64,000 nucleotides of DNA from an uncultured Caulobacterales bacterium (GCA_947503715.1 CANNER010000003.1:372001-436000); one strand, 5' to 3'; counted from the first letter of the stretch, positions 24,768 to 34,815 are shown. Numbers and translations are program-made. Notes: generated by a model not told the origin, from the sequence alone.

Positions 24768-26183
24768 ATGACTGATTTTGTATTTGATGATAGCGATCTT
24801 GATGCCGGAACGGCGCAGACCTTGCTCGACAGGGCCCTGCACGGCGCGGATGACGGGGAGCTGTTTATTGAACGCTCCGCGAGTGAGTCGCTGACCTTTG
24901 ATGATGGACGGCTAAAGACCGCGAGTTTCGATACGTCGCGTGGCTTTGGCCTACGCTGCGTCGCGGGCGAGACCTCCGGCTTCGCGCAATCGACCGAACT
25001 GTCTCCGGGTGCGCTGTCCCGCGCCTCAGATGCCGTCTCCCTTGCCAAACAGGGCCATAACGGCTCACCGTCCTTGCCCCCGCGTCGGACGAATACGACA
25101 CTCTATCCCGATATAGACCCCGTTGCCGCGCCCGGATTTGGCGTGAAGGTCGAACTGTTACAGGAAATCGACGCCTATTGCCGTGCGCTCGACCCGCAAG
25201 TCGTGCAGGTCACGGCCAGTATGAGCGCCAATCGCCGCGCCGTCTCCATCCTGCGCGCGGGCGGCGAGCGGTATAATGACATCCGTCCCCTCGTCCGGTT
25301 GAACATTATGATTACGGCGGAAAAAGATGGTCGTCGCGAAACAGGCTTTGCTGGTGCCGGCGGGCGCGAATCCTATGATGGATATATCGACCCTGAATTC
25401 TGGAAACCTCTCGCGAAAGAAGCCTTACGCAGCGCGAAGGTCAATCTCGAAGCTGTCCCCGCCCCTGCCGGACAAATGGATGTCGTGCTTGGCCCAGGCT
25501 GGCCGGGCGTCCTCCTTCACGAAGCCATGGGCCACGGATTGGAGGGCGACTTCATCCGCAAAGGAACCTCGGCTTTCGCAGGAATGTTGGGCGAACGCGT
25601 CGCCTCCCCCGGCGTGACGGTCGTCGATGACGGCTCCCTCGCCGGACGGCGCGGATCGCTAACGATAGATGATGAGGGCACACCGACTGGGCAGACGACC
25701 CTGATCGAGGACGGCATCCTCGTCGGGTTTATGCAGGATCGCCAAAACGCGCGCCTGATGGGCGTCGAACCGACGGGCAATGGCCGCCGCGAGAGCTTCG
25801 CCCATTCCATCATGCCGCGCATGACCAATACATTTATGCTGGGCGGAGACCGCGATCCCGGCGAAATGCTGGCGGAACTCGATGATGGTATCTACGCCAC
25901 GAATTTCGGCGGCGGACAAGTCGACATTACGAACGGCAAGTTTGTCTTTCAATGTACCGAAGCTTACCGCGTCAGAAATGGAAAAGTCGGTGAACCGTTA
26001 AAAGGCGTCACACTGATCGGAGACGGCCCGACAGTCCTCACCCAGATCCGCCATATCGGGAATGATATGGAACTCGACCCCGGCATCGGCGTCTGCGGCA
26101 AAGCCGGACAGGGCGTCCCCGTAGGTGTTGGACAGCCAAGTCTTTATGTTGAGAATCTCACAGTTGGCGGGAGTGCGGTTTAA
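24768..26183 (+). CDS. tldD: Metalloprotease TldD
   Basis: TldD pairs with TldE (PmbA) to form a zinc protease that degrades unfolded peptides and matures microcins and other modified peptides in the bacteria where it has been studied. The zinc motif HEAMGH is visible in VLLHEAMGHGLEGDFIRKG near residue 250. Other family marks are FGLRCVAGETSGFAQSTEL and CGKAGQGVPVGVGQPSLYVE at the C-terminus. The start at 24768 (MTDFVFDDSDLDAGTAQTL) gives 471 residues. No tldE is in the window. Confidence 0.96.
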   Translation: MTDFVFDDSDLDAGTAQTLLDRALHGADDGELFIERSASESLTFDDGRLKTASFDTSRGFGLRCVAGETSGFAQSTELSPGALSRASDAVSLAKQGHNGSPSLPPRRTNTTLYPDIDPVAAPGFGVKVELLQEIDAYCRALDPQVVQVTASMSANRRAVSILRAGGERYNDIRPLVRLNIMITAEKDGRRETGFAGAGGRESYDGYIDPEFWKPLAKEALRSAKVNLEAVPAPAGQMDVVLGPGWPGVLLHEAMGHGLEGDFIRKGTSAFAGMLGERVASPGVTVVDDGSLAGRRGSLTIDDEGTPTGQTTLIEDGILVGFMQDRQNARLMGVEPTGNGRRESFAHSIMPRMTNTFMLGGDRDPGEMLAELDDGIYATNFGGGQVDITNGKFVFQCTEAYRVRNGKVGEPLKGVTLIGDGPTVLTQIRHIGNDMELDPGIGVCGKAGQGVPVGVGQPSLYVENLTVGGSAV

Positions 26184-26553
26184 GCGCTCAACATACCTTC
26201 GCTGGTGGCAAATTCGTCCCACAGATTTCGGGCTGATATTGCTCCCCATTCTTATTGAGCGCGCCCTTGTCTTTCCCCTCTGGATATTAGCATCAACCCA
26301 TTCAGATTTTGAACAAAAGCCGATGTCCTTTACGCTGGATGCGACTTATGCGGGATGGCACGCGCCAACAACGCTGAAACAGATTATCTCTCTGGCTTGG
26401 GTTCTTTTGCTCGTCGCTATTTTAACAGCCAGTCTTGAACGCCCTTATTCATGGACGAAAACAATCCTCGTTTTTGGTGGTCTGACATTACTTATGTGGT
26501 TCATGACAGCAAATACTCTAGCACTTTATGAGCCCTATTTGGCCGTTCTCTGA
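26146..26553 (+). CDS. Hypothetical membrane protein downstream of tldD
   Basis: A frame that overlaps the last 38 bases of tldD encodes about 135 residues with three hydrophobic segments (FGLILLPILIERALVFPLWI, ISLAWVLLLVAILTASL and ILVFGGLTLLMWFMTANTLA). The start is unclear: the ATG at 26146 has no good ribosome site, and a GTG at 26173 is possible. No family is recognised. The lower GC and the membrane pattern over the full length favour a real gene. Confidence 0.5.
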   Translation: MLRISQLAGVRFKRSTYLRWWQIRPTDFGLILLPILIERALVFPLWILASTHSDFEQKPMSFTLDATYAGWHAPTTLKQIISLAWVLLLVAILTASLERPYSWTKTILVFGGLTLLMWFMTANTLALYEPYLAVL

Positions 26554-26687
26554 GATTTCGGTCTTGTTTAATTGGGGTGACTTTATGAACCCCACCTAAA
26601 CCCGTTTCTTAACTTCAATAAAACTTACTCGCCCTCGCCTCATCTTTCCTACATAGTGGAAGTAAACCTAACCGAAGGAGTATGGCG

Positions 26688-27359
26688 ATGGGTATGAACT
26701 TGATGGATATGATTATGAGCTCTGCGGGCGGACAAGCGCCGCAACAGCTGGGTCAACAATTTGGACTGGATGCGAGCCAGAGTCAGAATGCGCTGGCCGC
26801 TCTCCTGCCTGCGATCTCTTCCGGCATGAAACAAAATGCGTCGACACCGCAAGGCTTGGCCGGTCTGTTAAACGCCGTTCAGAGCGGCAATCACAGTCAA
26901 TATCTCGACAATCCGGCACAGCTTGCCAGCGAGTCCGCCGTCAATGAAGGCAATGGTATCCTCGGACATCTTTTCGGGTCCAAAGAAGTCAGCCGCGCCG
27001 TGGCGGGCCGCGCATCAGAACAATCCGGCGTCTCCCCCGACATTCTCAAGAAGATGTTGCCCATGGTGGCCATGATGGCGATGGGCAGCCTCGGCAAACA
27101 ATCCGGCAGCACAAGCCCGGGCGCAGGCTTTAAAGGCGCCCTCGCCCAAATGGCCGTGCAACAACTGATGGGTGGCGGACAAGCCAAGAGCGGCCTCGGC
27201 GGTATGTTGAGCGGAATACTCGGCGGCGGCGCAAAGCGTCAGCAACAGCAGGTCGCACAAGCCCATCAAGGCGGCCTCGGCATGCTCGGCAAAATGCTCG
27301 ATGCTGACGGTGACGGCAATTCGATGGATGATATCCTCGGCATGATGATGAACCGCTAG
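26688..27359 (+). CDS. DUF937 family protein
   Basis: The start at 26688 is chosen because GAAGGAG (26674-26680) is seven bases upstream; the ATG at 26682 is too close. The 223-residue product follows the DUF937 plan: an N-terminal helical part (GQQFGLDASQSQNALAALLP) and HLFGSKEVSRAVAGRASEQS, with methionine-, glycine- and glutamine-rich segments after residue 125. The end, MLDADGDGNSMDDILGMM, has a DxDxDGxxxxDD pattern like a calcium-binding loop. Function is unknown. Its transcript ends at the strong bidirectional terminator at 27394. Confidence 0.85.
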   Translation: MGMNLMDMIMSSAGGQAPQQLGQQFGLDASQSQNALAALLPAISSGMKQNASTPQGLAGLLNAVQSGNHSQYLDNPAQLASESAVNEGNGILGHLFGSKEVSRAVAGRASEQSGVSPDILKKMLPMVAMMAMGSLGKQSGSTSPGAGFKGALAQMAVQQLMGGGQAKSGLGGMLSGILGGGAKRQQQQVAQAHQGGLGMLGKMLDADGDGNSMDDILGMMMNR

Positions 27360-27393
27360 GTCGCGGAGCAATAGCGGGGCGAAACTCCCGCAA

Positions 27394-27443
27394 CACGCCA
27401 AATAAAAAGCCCGCTCAACTGAGCGGGCTTTTTATTTGGCGTG
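27394..27443. terminator. Bidirectional terminator, perfect 24-bp inverted repeat
   Basis: Two perfectly complementary 24-base arms, each with AAAAAGCCCGCTCA or its complement, are separated by two bases. With A-run on one side and T-run on the other, the hairpin serves both the DUF937 gene and the convergent POT transporter gene, whose stop is 18 bases away. Confidence 0.92.
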
Positions 27444-27460
27444 AAAGTTGGCCTAGCGGC

Positions 27461-28996
27461 TTAATCATAAGCCGCTCGATTGGCCATATTCGCAGTCTCC
27501 ACTTCTTTCTCCCAACCTTTTGTAAACAGGCCGACCAAAAGAACAACCGCCCCTACTCCAATTGCGAACGTGGCAATCGTTGTAAACAGCGCTGGCATTT
27601 CAGACACATTCTCAGGATCGAAGCCACCAGCCAGAAGTCCGGCAACAATGTTACCCATTGAATATGTAAGAACGAAGAGGCCCATCATCTGACCGAGGAA
27701 ACGGGGCGGTGAAAGCTTACTGACGGCAGAAAGCGAGATTGGGCTTAGGACCAACTCTCCCACCGTGTGGAGGAAATAAGTCAGCACCAACCAGAAAATC
27801 GCGACCTTGCCCTGTGCGGCTGCTTGTGCGGCGAAAATCATGACAACAAAGCCCAGGCCCATAATTATGAGACCAACGCCCATTTTCAGTCCATAACCCG
27901 GCGTCATCATACGCTTACCCAGCCAAATCCAGAAGACGGCAAAGAAGGGCGTCAATGTGATGATAAAGAACGGATTCACATTTTGCAGCCACGTCGTCGG
28001 GATTTCAAATCCATTGACCATACGGTTTGTGAAGTCTTGACCAAACAAATTAAGTGAGGACCCAGCCTGTTCAAAACCGGACCAGAACATGGTCGAGGCG
28101 ATACAAATCAAAAGGAAGGCCCACATTCCTTTTTTCTCAACAGGGCTCAAATTACCCAGAAAATAAACCCACCCGAAATAGACAACAAATGTAGCGACAA
28201 AAAAGACGGCTACAAATTTTGAAACAGCAATGGGATCAAAACTCAAAGTCCCCGACATAATCAAAGCTGTTACGCCTGCCAAAATCACGAGGAAGGCAAT
28301 AATCACCAGCCAGCTTTTTTGGTTTGCAGATGCGGAGAGTGGCGCAGCCGGTAATTCTCCCGCCCCGTTCAGTTGTTTCCGCGAGAACCAGAAATAGATC
28401 AGGCCAAGCGCCATACCGATAGCTGACGCACCAAACGCCCAGTGAATACCGTTATTCTCATAAAGGTAGCCACAGACAGTATAGCCAATGAAGGAACCAA
28501 TATTGATGCCCATATAATAGATGGCATACCCACTATCCCGCCGTTCATCATCCGAACTGTAGAGTTGCCCGACAACCGCGGAGATATTGGGCTTTAGGAG
28601 CCCTGTCCCGAGCACGACAAGTATAAGGCCTAAAAAGAAGGTTTTATCGCTCGGGATGGCAAGGACGATATGACCGCACATGATGACGATACCGCCATAC
28701 CAAATCGCCTTCTGGCTACCGATCATCCGGTCGGCAATCCACCCACCTGGTAATCCCATAAAATAAACTGACGCCGTATAAAGCCCGTAAATCGCCACGG
28801 CGGTCGCCGTCCCAATAGCCAGCCCGCCATCAGCAATAGCGGCCGTCATAAAGAGAACAAGAAGTCCCCGCATGCCGTAATAGCTCATACGTTCCCACAT
28901 TTCTGTGACAAACAAGCTTAACAGCCCCATGGGTTGCCCTAAAAAACGGGTATCTCTTGCGGGGGCCGCAGCCGCCGCAGCTAAATTCTCTGCCAT
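27461..28996 (-). CDS. POT family proton-coupled oligopeptide transporter
   Basis: The 511-residue product is a 14-helix major-facilitator transporter of the PTR2/POT family, which imports di- and tripeptides with protons. Signatures are FVTEMWERMSYYGMRGLLVL near residue 29 (the ExxER-like motif of helix 1 with E-R-Y), GGWIADRMIGSQKAIWYGG after helix 2, and GYAIYYMGINIGSFIG (the PTR2 second signature). Towards the C-terminus FLHTVGELVLSPISLSAVSK is typical. It is divergent from the TonB receptor gene, with about 200 bases between them. Confidence 0.94.
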   Translation of the reverse strand: MAENLAAAAAAPARDTRFLGQPMGLLSLFVTEMWERMSYYGMRGLLVLFMTAAIADGGLAIGTATAVAIYGLYTASVYFMGLPGGWIADRMIGSQKAIWYGGIVIMCGHIVLAIPSDKTFFLGLILVVLGTGLLKPNISAVVGQLYSSDDERRDSGYAIYYMGINIGSFIGYTVCGYLYENNGIHWAFGASAIGMALGLIYFWFSRKQLNGAGELPAAPLSASANQKSWLVIIAFLVILAGVTALIMSGTLSFDPIAVSKFVAVFFVATFVVYFGWVYFLGNLSPVEKKGMWAFLLICIASTMFWSGFEQAGSSLNLFGQDFTNRMVNGFEIPTTWLQNVNPFFIITLTPFFAVFWIWLGKRMMTPGYGLKMGVGLIIMGLGFVVMIFAAQAAAQGKVAIFWLVLTYFLHTVGELVLSPISLSAVSKLSPPRFLGQMMGLFVLTYSMGNIVAGLLAGGFDPENVSEMPALFTTIATFAIGVGAVVLLVGLFTKGWEKEVETANMANRAAYD

Positions 28997-29197
28997 TAAA
29001 ATCCCCTTTAAAGGCTATATATCGAATGCTGCGCGCATCTCTCCCCGAGACCCGACCACCAGCTTTAACCTTCGCTTTGGCACAGCCTCGCCTGCGGTGC
29101 AACGCGTCTACACCTGTTGTTAAGCCTGATAACGGTCCTGCTGATTTATAAGGCTTGAGACTCTACCTCTGCTGGCGTAGTGCGGTGCGAATAAGTG

Positions 29198-31318
29198 ATG
29201 GGACACTTAACTATATTTTCGAAGGGGTTCGGCTTGACTCGATTATTCAATAGTGGCGTTTCAGCACTAGCTCTGTCTTTGTTAGCGACCGTCGGTACTT
29301 TCTCATTGCCCATGACGGCTTCCGCTCAGACGGCTCCGGGGACGGCAGCAGATGACGGTGCGACACCGACAGAAGTCTACAGCCCCGAATATTTTGAGCA
29401 GTTCTCACCGCAAACCGCGTCCGATATGGTTGCACAGATCCCCGGCTTTGAAATTCGCGGCAGCTCTGACGGTGAACGCGGGTTTGGGCAGGCCAGCCTC
29501 AACATTCTTATCAATGGCCGTCGCCCTTCGTCCAAGTCCTCCGGCGCGAATGAAATCCTGTCCCGCATCCCGGCTAGCAATGTTGAACGGATTGAGATTG
29601 TCAAAGGCGAGAGCCTCGATATTCCCGGCCTATCCGGACAAGTGGCCAATATCATTGCGAAGTCGGGTGAGCTGTCGGGGAGTTGGAATGCCGCAGCCCG
29701 ATTTGAAGAAGGCAGCCAACCGCAATTGGGCGATATCGGGCTGAATTTCTCTGCCAAACGCGGAAATATTCAGGCCGTTGGCAGTGTCGGACATTCCCAA
29801 TTCATCTTCAGCGAAAACGGAAACGAGCAATTTTTCGACGGTGAAGGCCTTCAAACTCAGGACCGCACGGAACGTCTCTCTTTTGATACGCAAAATCCCT
29901 TTGCCAATCTTAATCTGACGCTGAACCGCGACAACGGCCATATTGCGAATTTGAATCTCTCGGCGAGGAAACAGAACCGAAACACACTCGTCCAAGAACA
30001 ATTCGTCAATCTGATCAATCCGGCCGGAACAGGCGCTTCCGTTGCCGCCGTCACGCAGGATCAAATCAATTATGAAATCGGCGGGGATTACGATCTCGGT
30101 CTAGACCTGTCAGGAAATAGCGGACGTCTGAAATTAATCGCGCTCCATCGTAGTGAGGATGCCGATTTTATCAGCTCTTTCCTGTTTGATGATACAGCGC
30201 CGGGTCAAGCGCTCCAACTCTTTGATCAGAACAATGTCTCCAAGGAATATATTGGTCGCGGAGAATATACATGGAAATCCGCGCAAGGACATGATTGGGC
30301 TTTTTCCGTTGAAGGCGCGATCAACACATTTGATTCTGTTTCTGACTTTTCCCTGAATGACGCCCTTCTCGTCGAGGATGATGTCCGTGTTGAGGAAGAC
30401 CGCTTTCAAACGAACCTTTCACGCAGTTGGGCTGTCAATCCACGCACGACTTTGCAGACGTCACTCGGCGCGGAATATTCCGTCATTGATGTTGTCAGCG
30501 AAGACGGCGATGCGGGTAAGTTTTTCCGTCCCAAAGGCTTCATCACAGTCTCACGCAAATTGGACTCCGCCTGGACCTTACGCGGCCAAGTCGAGCGCAG
30601 TGTGAGCCAACTCGATTTTGGTGATTTCATTTCCACGGTCAGCCTGGCCGAAGAAACAGAAACACAGGGCGGCAATGTTAAGCCGGAACAGAAATGGGAA
30701 TTTGAAGCCGAACTCATCAAACAAGCCCCCAAAGGTCTCTCCGGACGCTTCAAACTCTTTTACGACATCGTGGAAGACCCAATTGAGCAGGTCTTATTTG
30801 AGGGCGGCGCGCAAGGTCCGGCCAATCTGGACTCCAATGGTGCGGTTTATGGCGCAGAGGCGAACCTGACCTGGGTCTTGGATGATGCCGTGAAGGGTCT
30901 GCGCCTTACGGGGGAATTCTTTCTCTCGGAATCTGAAATTGATGACCCCATTACCGGGACGAGCCGCAATATTTCCAACTGGCCGCTCTGGGAATATGAT
31001 CTCGGTTTCCGCTATGACATTCCCAACTCTCCCTTCGCCATTGAAGGCGAAGTGGAACAATCAGACAGTGCCAAATCCTTCCGCATTGACGAAACGGTTG
31101 AAAATAATTTCCTCGATCCAGAAGTCGAGCTGGCCTTCATTCACAAAGACCTGTTCGGGATGCAATTCACGGTTCGCGTTCAGAATATCGCGGATTTCAG
31201 GCTGCAACGCGAACGATTGCGGTTTACGCCAACTCGTACGGGCACACAATTTGAACGTCAGATTACGGAACGGCAGCGTGGTCAGCGTATCTCTTTTGAA
31301 CTTACAGATACGTTCTAA
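29198..31318 (+). CDS. TonB-dependent outer membrane receptor
   Basis: The product of about 706 residues has a signal peptide ending in MTASAQ, a plug domain (QTASDMVAQIPGFEIRGSSD, ILINGRRPSSKS, IPASNVERIEIVKGESLDIP) and a C-terminal barrel that closes with FELTDTF and a terminal phenylalanine. It is shorter than the second receptor in the window and its plug is of the small, outer-membrane-receptor type without a CarboxypepD-like or STN domain. A TTG at 29234 with GAAGGGG six bases upstream would give a tighter signal peptide and may be the true start. The substrate is unknown; the divergent POT peptide transporter hints at peptides. Confidence 0.9.
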   Translation: MGHLTIFSKGFGLTRLFNSGVSALALSLLATVGTFSLPMTASAQTAPGTAADDGATPTEVYSPEYFEQFSPQTASDMVAQIPGFEIRGSSDGERGFGQASLNILINGRRPSSKSSGANEILSRIPASNVERIEIVKGESLDIPGLSGQVANIIAKSGELSGSWNAAARFEEGSQPQLGDIGLNFSAKRGNIQAVGSVGHSQFIFSENGNEQFFDGEGLQTQDRTERLSFDTQNPFANLNLTLNRDNGHIANLNLSARKQNRNTLVQEQFVNLINPAGTGASVAAVTQDQINYEIGGDYDLGLDLSGNSGRLKLIALHRSEDADFISSFLFDDTAPGQALQLFDQNNVSKEYIGRGEYTWKSAQGHDWAFSVEGAINTFDSVSDFSLNDALLVEDDVRVEEDRFQTNLSRSWAVNPRTTLQTSLGAEYSVIDVVSEDGDAGKFFRPKGFITVSRKLDSAWTLRGQVERSVSQLDFGDFISTVSLAEETETQGGNVKPEQKWEFEAELIKQAPKGLSGRFKLFYDIVEDPIEQVLFEGGAQGPANLDSNGAVYGAEANLTWVLDDAVKGLRLTGEFFLSESEIDDPITGTSRNISNWPLWEYDLGFRYDIPNSPFAIEGEVEQSDSAKSFRIDETVENNFLDPEVELAFIHKDLFGMQFTVRVQNIADFRLQRERLRFTPTRTGTQFERQITERQRGQRISFELTDTF

Positions 31319-32683
31319 TTAATAGATACACTCGGAATAGGCGCGCATCACATCACCCGCCCATTCGCGGTTGAATTTCGTGATGAGGCGATCCGCATTG
31401 GATTGACCTGCCGCGACTTTGGCGTCGAGGTCTTGAAGAAAGACGGTCTCATTCTCCCCATGCGCATTCATCTTAGCGCGCGCATTTAAGCCTGCACGGG
31501 AGATGGTGAGTGCTTGTTTGGCCAGCTCATTGACGGTCGTGTCGCGGAATTTCGTTTGCAGACCCAATGTCGGAACTTGCTCGCGCAAGGTCTGACGTTC
31601 TTCCGCGGTCCAATCCTTCACAAGGTCCCACGCCGCATCCAAGGCGGAATCATCATAAAGAAGCCCCGTCCAGAAAGCCGGCATGGAACAAAGCTCGTCC
31701 CAATGGCCAGTGTCACAGCCGCGCATCTCCAAGAATTTCTTGAGGCGGACTTCCGGGAAAATCGTGGAGAGATGGTCTTCGAAATCACTCATGGTCGCGA
31801 CTTCGCCCGGACGGACATCCAGCGTCCCGTCCAAGAATTTGCGGAAATCCTTGCCCGACGCATCCAGATATTGCCCGTCGCGATAGACGAAATACATCGG
31901 CACTTTCAGGGCGTAATCGACATATTGCTCAAAGCCGAAGCCCTCATCAAAGACAAAAGGCAACATACCTGTTCGGTCGGCGTCGGTATCCATCCAGATA
32001 CGCGAGCGGAAGGACTTATAGCCATTCAGCTTACCGTCGGTAAAAGGTGAATTCGCAAAGAGCGCCGTCCCAATCGGTTGCAGCGCCAGTGAGACCCGGA
32101 ATTTCTTGACCATATCGGCCTCTGAGCCGAAATCCAGATTGGCTTGAACGGTGCAGGTCCGGAACATCATCTCGCGCCCCATTGTCCCGACCTTCTGCAT
32201 ATAGTCGCGCATGATTTTATAGCGACCCTTGGGCATGACGGGGACATCTTCGAGTTTCGTGTCCGGACGGAAACCGAGTGACAGGAACCCGGCCCCGATT
32301 TCATCGGCGACTTCGCGGACTTCGCGCAGGTGGCGGGAGACTTCGGCGCAGGTCTGGTGGATATGGTCCAACGGCGCACCGGACAGCTCTAACTGTCCAC
32401 CCGGCTCCAAAGACACAGACGCGCCGTCGCGTTTTAACGCAATGAGATTGCCGTCTTCTTCAACAGGCTGCCAGTCGAATCGCTGCAAACCTTCCAGCAT
32501 GGCCTTAATCGAACAGGGCCCGTCATAAGGCAGCGGCAGCTTCTTGGCGTTACAAAAGCCAATCTTCTCATGCTCTGTGCCGACTCGCCATTTATCCTTC
32601 GGTTTAGACCCGGAGGCGAGATAATCAACCATCTGCGCCTTTGACGTGATGGGTTGAGCATTGGGAGCGGAAGGACCTGACAT
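31319..32683 (-). CDS. gshA: Glutamate-cysteine ligase (plant/alphaproteobacterial type)
   Basis: This enzyme makes gamma-glutamylcysteine, the first step of glutathione synthesis. The 454-residue length and segments RVGTEHEKIGFC, SVSLEPGGQLELSGAPLD, MQKVGTMGREMMFRTCTVQA and FRSRIWMDTDADRTGMLPFV identify the GCS2-like type found in plants and alphaproteobacteria rather than the E. coli GshA type. Its stop is directly back to back with the stop of the TonB receptor gene (shared TAATTA). Confidence 0.96.
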   Translation of the reverse strand: MSGPSAPNAQPITSKAQMVDYLASGSKPKDKWRVGTEHEKIGFCNAKKLPLPYDGPCSIKAMLEGLQRFDWQPVEEDGNLIALKRDGASVSLEPGGQLELSGAPLDHIHQTCAEVSRHLREVREVADEIGAGFLSLGFRPDTKLEDVPVMPKGRYKIMRDYMQKVGTMGREMMFRTCTVQANLDFGSEADMVKKFRVSLALQPIGTALFANSPFTDGKLNGYKSFRSRIWMDTDADRTGMLPFVFDEGFGFEQYVDYALKVPMYFVYRDGQYLDASGKDFRKFLDGTLDVRPGEVATMSDFEDHLSTIFPEVRLKKFLEMRGCDTGHWDELCSMPAFWTGLLYDDSALDAAWDLVKDWTAEERQTLREQVPTLGLQTKFRDTTVNELAKQALTISRAGLNARAKMNAHGENETVFLQDLDAKVAAGQSNADRLITKFNREWAGDVMRAYSECIY

Positions 32684-32813
32684 ATGCCGCGTTTAATCGC
32701 GACAGGCTGACGCGGCAAGTTGGAAAACTCTAATCCCAATCAACGAATTTGTGAGTTGCGCAGCCTGAACTCGCGACTTTGCGGTTTCACTCGCGCGTGA
32801 TAGAGGCCGCGCC

Positions 32814-33977
32814 ATGTCCAGCACGACCCTCATTGATAACGCCCCCGCCCCCGCACCAGTTGATCCACGCGTTGCGTTGGTTGGGCTTGGCCGCAAGGAA
32901 ATCGCGGCGGAGTTAGAGCGCATTGGCATTGAACCGAAAAAAGTCCGGATGCGGACGAAGCAGATTTTCCACTGGATCTATAATTACGGCGTCACTTCAT
33001 TTGACCAGATGACAAATGTCGGCAAACCCTTACGGGCGAAACTGGAAGCCGGGTTCACCTTGGACCGACCGGAGATTGTCGAACGGCTCATCTCCGTCGA
33101 CGGCACGCGTAAATATCTCATCCGCATGTCGCCGGGTGTCGAGGTCGAGAGCGTCTTTATTCCCGATGTGTCCAAAACCGGTGCGCTCTGCGTGTCCAGC
33201 CAGGTCGGCTGCACCCTCACCTGCACCTTCTGCCATACGGGGACGCAACGACTCGTGCGTAATCTGACGGCGCGTGAAATCGTGTTGCAAGTCATCATTG
33301 CGCGGGACGACCTCGGCGAATGGCCGACGACGCAGGAGAACCGCAAGCTGACTAATATCGTCTTTATGGGCATGGGCGAACCGCTTTATAATACAGAAAA
33401 AGTCGGTGATGCGCTGGACACGATCTGCGATCCCGAAGGCCTCGGCATTGGTCGCCGACGGATTACGGTATCGACCTCGGGTGTTGTCCCGGAAATTGGC
33501 CCGATGGGCGAACGCACCTCCGCTCAACTCGCCATCTCGCTCCACGCGGCCAATGATGAACTTCGCAGTCAGATTATGCCGATCAACAAGAAATATCCGC
33601 TGAAAGAGTTGATGCAGGCCTGCCGTGACTATCCCGGCCTGTCCAATTCCCGCCGCATCACGTTTGAATATGTCATGCTAAAAGGGATTAACGATCGACC
33701 CTGGCATGCCAAACAACTCATCAAATTACTGCGAGGCATTCCCGCCAAAGTGAACCTGATCCCGTTCAACCCGTGGCCCGGCACGGACTACGAATGTTCC
33801 GACATGGAAACGATCAAGACCTTCTCCGACATGGTAAACGCCGCAGGTTATGCCAGCCCCATCCGCAAAACCCGCGGACAGGATATTTTCGCGGCCTGTG
33901 GGCAATTGAAGAGCGACAGCGAGAAGAAACGCGCGAGTGTATTGCGCAAAGAGGCGAAAGCAGCGGCGGCGGGGTAA
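32814..33977 (+). CDS. rlmN: 23S rRNA (adenine-2503-C2) / tRNA methyltransferase
   Basis: RlmN is a radical-SAM enzyme that methylates A2503 of 23S rRNA and A37 of some tRNAs. The cluster-binding motif is C133-xxx-C137-xx-C140 in [12 protein letters not shown]. The methyl-carrying cysteine is C362 in [12 protein letters not shown] and the radical-path partner is expected near C126 (TGALCVSSQ). GMGEPLYN is the GGE-like SAM motif. The 387-residue length is normal. It is transcribed divergently from gshA. Confidence 0.97.
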   Translation: MSSTTLIDNAPAPAPVDPRVALVGLGRKEIAAELERIGIEPKKVRMRTKQIFHWIYNYGVTSFDQMTNVGKPLRAKLEAGFTLDRPEIVERLISVDGTRKYLIRMSPGVEVESVFIPDVSKTGALCVSSQVGCTLTCTFCHTGTQRLVRNLTAREIVLQVIIARDDLGEWPTTQENRKLTNIVFMGMGEPLYNTEKVGDALDTICDPEGLGIGRRRITVSTSGVVPEIGPMGERTSAQLAISLHAANDELRSQIMPINKKYPLKELMQACRDYPGLSNSRRITFEYVMLKGINDRPWHAKQLIKLLRGIPAKVNLIPFNPWPGTDYECSDMETIKTFSDMVNAAGYASPIRKTRGQDIFAACGQLKSDSEKKRASVLRKEAKAAAAG

Positions 33978-34104
33978 GCGTTTTATTTTCGGCTTTGGAT
34001 AGTTCCGGAATTATGCAGGTCAGAGACAATAACATTTGTTATCCCGCACGCAACGCAGTGGAGATGCGGGACCTAACGACTGCTCTCTCAAACCTGAGGT
34101 CTGC

Positions 34105-34138
34105 AAACGACAGGCCCCGCATCACGTGTGGGGTGACA
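34105..34138. repeat. 34-bp repeat, first copy
   Basis: The unit AAACGACAGGCCCC...GGGGTGACA contains the small stem CCCC/GGGG around a CACGTG-like centre. It matches the copy at 34929-34962 at 31 of 34 positions, in the same orientation. Confidence 0.7.
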
Positions 34139-34224
34139 GTTGGTTTTGGGGGCACTGAAAAGATAATCCTCGGTAATGGCGATTTTGAAAGCGTGGATTG
34201 AGAAAATAAAATTCCAACAATCTC

Positions 34225-34330
34225 GCCTGTCCTCGGCGCAGGCCGGGGCCTCCTTAGGTGATTGTAATGTCTGCTCAAATTAGCGTCCTCTGAATTATGA
34301 TGGAGACCCCGGCCTGCGCCGGGGACAGGC
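34225..34330. repeat. Long hairpin element with 29-bp arms
   Basis: The left arm (34225-34253, GCCTGTCCTCGGCGCAGGCC and on) and the right arm (34302-34330) pair at 27 of 29 positions around a 48-base AT-rich loop. The GGCGCAGGCCGGGG core is of the kind seen in repeated intergenic palindromes of alphaproteobacteria. Confidence 0.75.
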
Positions 34331-34647
34331 TCATAAACGGGGATTGAGATTTATTTCAAAAACTGCGTCCACACCCCTTTCGACCTGTGCAATCTTTAAG
34401 GTGTCTTCTTTCACAGGGCGGTCAGGTGCACATTGACCAGTGCAATTCTGTTTGATGAGGTGTCGAAAATTTGGTGAAGCTTACCCATTTTTCGACGCTT
34501 TTATTAAAAAAACAGAAATGCACGGACCGGAAAGAAGCGGTGCTTGTCATTGGACAAAGTCGAGTAATGCCGACGGAGTTGGGTGGCCTATCGAGAGCTG
34601 ATCGTTCCCCGACTGAATGGTTCGGCCGTTAGTGCAAAAAGGCGCCG

Positions 34648-34721
34648 CCGCGTGGGCCCGTTGGGGTTCGAAAACTTAGCTTATAATCTGGTTTGCGACC
34701 AGAACCCAGACGACCACGCGG
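34648..34721. other. Possible structured RNA segment
   Basis: CCGCGTGG (34648-34655) pairs with CCACGCGG (34714-34721), enclosing GGGTTC/GAACCC and an inner CTGG/CCAG hairpin. The nested pairing is more than expected by chance in so short a stretch, but I cannot match it to a known RNA. It does not fold as a tRNA. Confidence 0.3.
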
Positions 34722-34815
34722 ACATCCCGTTTTATTCGAGAGTAAACGAAGCGAAACGGAAACAAGATAAGAGATACAGGAACCAAATGGTTCTGAGGCA
34801 GGCGAATTTATCGTC

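Noticed and set aside
34648-34721. Possible tRNA (contains GGGTTCGAAAAC)
   Set aside because: The sequence beside the TTCGA-like loop does not pair as a T stem and no anticodon arm or acceptor end is found.
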